DNA of 38,283 nucleotides from the IMG/VR virus record IMGVR_UViG_3300042890_000162, positions 1 to 38,283 of that record; one strand, written 5' to 3'. The notes under the pieces were generated by a model. It was not told the DNA's origin. It worked only from the letters and a program-made list of their open reading frames with translations, and made no database searches. This DNA comes from a virus. This document shows positions 37,183 through 38,283 of this stretch, piece by piece; within the stretch, counting starts at the first letter, position 1, and each line of letters opens with the position of its first letter. The position numbers were made by a program, and so were the translations under genes.

Positions 37183-37801
37183 CGTTTAACCCCATTTTTT
37201 CTCTGATAAATTGCGCTCCGTGTCTGATATAAGCACTGTTGACATCTTCTCCGTCTCCAAATGTGACAGTAGTAACAGGCAGTTCTCTCGAAAGACTCGC
37301 AGCGAATTCGCGTCCAGGGGCATCTCCGTCGGCAAAGACGAAGACTCTTTCGAAATCTGCAAGTAATCGCGTATAGTGTTTCTTCCAAGAGTTTGCTCCA
37401 GGAACGCCAACGCAGGGAATTCCAACCAGCCTAGACATTGTAAGCGTGTCCAACTCTCCTTCGCAGACACCAATCCAATCTCCAGCCACTTCAATATCAA
37501 GTACGTTATACATCCGAGTATCAACACCGACCATACCCATATACTTCGGTTCAACGGCAGGGTTAAGAGAGCGAAAGCGCAGGTCAACAACGCCAGTCTT
37601 CGTAATGTACGGTATACTAAGTCTGCCCGTGTACTGTTCATGTCCAGGTTCAGGCTCCTCTACTACGCCTAATCGCGCCAGACGCGCTACTTCCTTTGTT
37701 ATTCCCCTGCTTGCTAGGTAATCTTCCGCCAGAGAGATGCTTCCCGCGTACTTGCTCGTTGCTCTCCCCAGTAATTCCTTCTGCGATAGACTTTGCTTCA
37801 C
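37175..37801 (-). CDS. DnaG-like primase, TOPRIM part
   Basis: A 208-residue catalytic primase domain. DYLASRGITKEVARLARLGV matches the DnaG region after the zinc finger, GVCEGELDTLTM (E114) is the first TOPRIM acid, and VFVFADGDAPG (D158-x-D160) the second. It makes RNA primers with the helicase. The zinc-finger half is in another frame of the upstream gene, overlapping by about 150 bases. GTG 37801 with AGAGG upstream is the chosen start; TTG 37828 is possible. A +1 slip at GGGG in the overlap would fuse both halves. Confidence 0.8.
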   Translation of the reverse strand: MKQSLSQKELLGRATSKYAGSISLAEDYLASRGITKEVARLARLGVVEEPEPGHEQYTGRLSIPYITKTGVVDLRFRSLNPAVEPKYMGMVGVDTRMYNVLDIEVAGDWIGVCEGELDTLTMSRLVGIPCVGVPGANSWKKHYTRLLADFERVFVFADGDAPGREFAASLSRELPVTTVTFGDGEDVNSAYIRHGAQFIREKMGLNVD

Positions 37802-38024
37802 GTATATCACACCTCTCTTGTTTAGCAATTATTTGAATGCTATTGCCTTGCATACCACACGCGAAGCAATTAAAGATATTCTGTTTTGTATTAAAACTTG
37901 CACTTGCATGACTATCATTATGGAATGGACATTTGATATTGACTTGACCAGATGAGCGGTTTATGTTGGCACCGTAATGCTTTAATACCGCTACTATGTC
38001 TGGTAAGTCATCCACCAAATACAT
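37650..38024 (-). CDS. DnaG-like primase, CHC2 zinc-finger part
   Basis: A 124-residue protein. IKCPFHNDSHASASFNTKQN and FNCFACGMQGNSIQII form the CHC2 zinc finger of DnaG primases (C32, H35, C53, C56), which recognises the template. From about residue 85 the sequence (HLSGGRLPSKQGNNKGSSAS) turns low-complexity because it is read over the TOPRIM frame. It starts 17 bases inside the resolvase gene. It may work as a separate subunit or as the first half of a frameshift product. Confidence 0.8.
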   Translation of the reverse strand: MYLVDDLPDIVAVLKHYGANINRSSGQVNIKCPFHNDSHASASFNTKQNIFNCFACGMQGNSIQIIAKQERCDIREAKSIAEGITGESNEQVRGKHLSGGRLPSKQGNNKGSSASGAIRRSRGA

Positions 38025-38283
38025 CGCCCAACCTTAATACTAGATACGAATCTTCTATTGACTTGCCTCTTGCTTTGATTAGTACTGCTGGCATTACCTG
38101 CTCTCGCGTAAGCCCTCTGGCTTCTGCGTAGTGTACGGCTTCAATCTGTGCTTCTTTTGTCCATCCACTAAGGTCAATGGCGTTGCCTGCCCCTGGTGCT
38201 TTACATTCGATAACGCCAATGCTACCAAGGAAGTCTGAGCGGACAACAACGTCGCCCTCATCTCTTGCACCTGTTCGAGCAAG
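38008..38283 (-). CDS. Holliday-junction resolvase-like nuclease, 5' end cut by window edge
   Basis: The open frame runs in from the window edge to TGA 38010-38008. RTGARDEGDVVVRSDFLGS and IGVIECKAPGAG give the D...(E-x-K) PD-(D/E)XK motif, and LSGWTKEAQIEAVHYAEARG with a final YLVLRLGDVFGG follow the pattern of actinophage Holliday-junction resolvases. It would process branched replication or packaging intermediates. The N-terminus lies outside the window. The primase zinc-finger gene starts inside its last 17 bases. Confidence 0.75.
   Translation of the reverse strand, partial: LARTGARDEGDVVVRSDFLGSIGVIECKAPGAGNAIDLSGWTKEAQIEAVHYAEARGLTREQVMPAVLIKARGKSIEDSYLVLRLGDVFGG

Noticed and set aside
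38094-38282. 62-residue minus-strand open frame at the right edge
   Set aside because: The overlapping frame has nuclease motifs and runs in from the edge; this one is a shadow.
1-38283. Window as a complete circular genome
   Set aside because: Joining base 1 to base 38283 puts the helicase into a frame without family features and leaves the resolvase without its start, so sequence is missing between the ends.

Overview
The window looks like most of the genome of a tailed double-stranded DNA phage of an actinobacterium with moderate to low GC. A WhiB-family regulator (33298-33708), found in Actinobacteria and their phages, is the main host clue. A freshwater Nanopelagicales-type (acI) host is an inference from that, the base composition and the gene style. 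I see no integrase, partition gene or classical repressor, so a lytic lifestyle fits, but the genome may be incomplete: the helicase at base 1 and the resolvase at base 38283 are both cut, and joining the two ends does not restore a reading frame.

Layout. (1) 1-1863, minus strand: a DnaB/RecA-fold helicase, a zinc-ribbon protein and a two-piece RecB/Cas4-like nuclease. (2) 2002-2154, plus strand: one small membrane protein, divergent from the nuclease across an inverted repeat and closed by a terminator. (3) 2305-28186, minus strand: one long late operon. In transcription order it runs terminase, portal, proteasome/HslV-like protease, two small proteins, a 1682-residue virion protein, two more large internal proteins, scaffold, major capsid, small and very basic proteins, a glycosyltransferase-like protein, connector and tail-fibre genes, then the lysis genes. 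No long-tail tube, sheath or classical tape-measure genes are recognisable, so a short-tailed (podovirus-like) particle is the best guess. (4) 28187-28926: a noncoding control region full of hairpins. (5) 28927-34806, plus strand: an accessory/early operon of mostly tiny genes around an amidoligase plus class II glutamine amidotransferase pair, followed by WhiB, a secreted transglycosylase-like protein, an FmdB-type zinc ribbon and a PD-(D/E)XK-like protein. (6) 34814-38283, minus strand: a tightly coupled replication and nucleotide operon with a Holliday-junction resolvase, a two-frame DnaG primase, a DUF1599/Nmad1-like protein, an HNH nuclease, a metallophosphoesterase and a sigma-70-like factor. 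It probably continues into the helicase and nuclease genes beyond the window edge.

The most unusual signal is a family of nine copies of a 16-bp dyad, GGTCGGC-YR-GCCGACC, confined to the plus-strand block (28805-33778). Copies sit near gene junctions, often between a sigma-70-type promoter with a 17-bp spacer and a GAAAGG ribosome binding site, and some run through coding sequence. It resembles in concept the start-associated sequences of cluster K mycobacteriophages but has a different sequence. With the promoters and 5' stem-loops it suggests a dedicated regulon controlling the amidoligase/WhiB operon.
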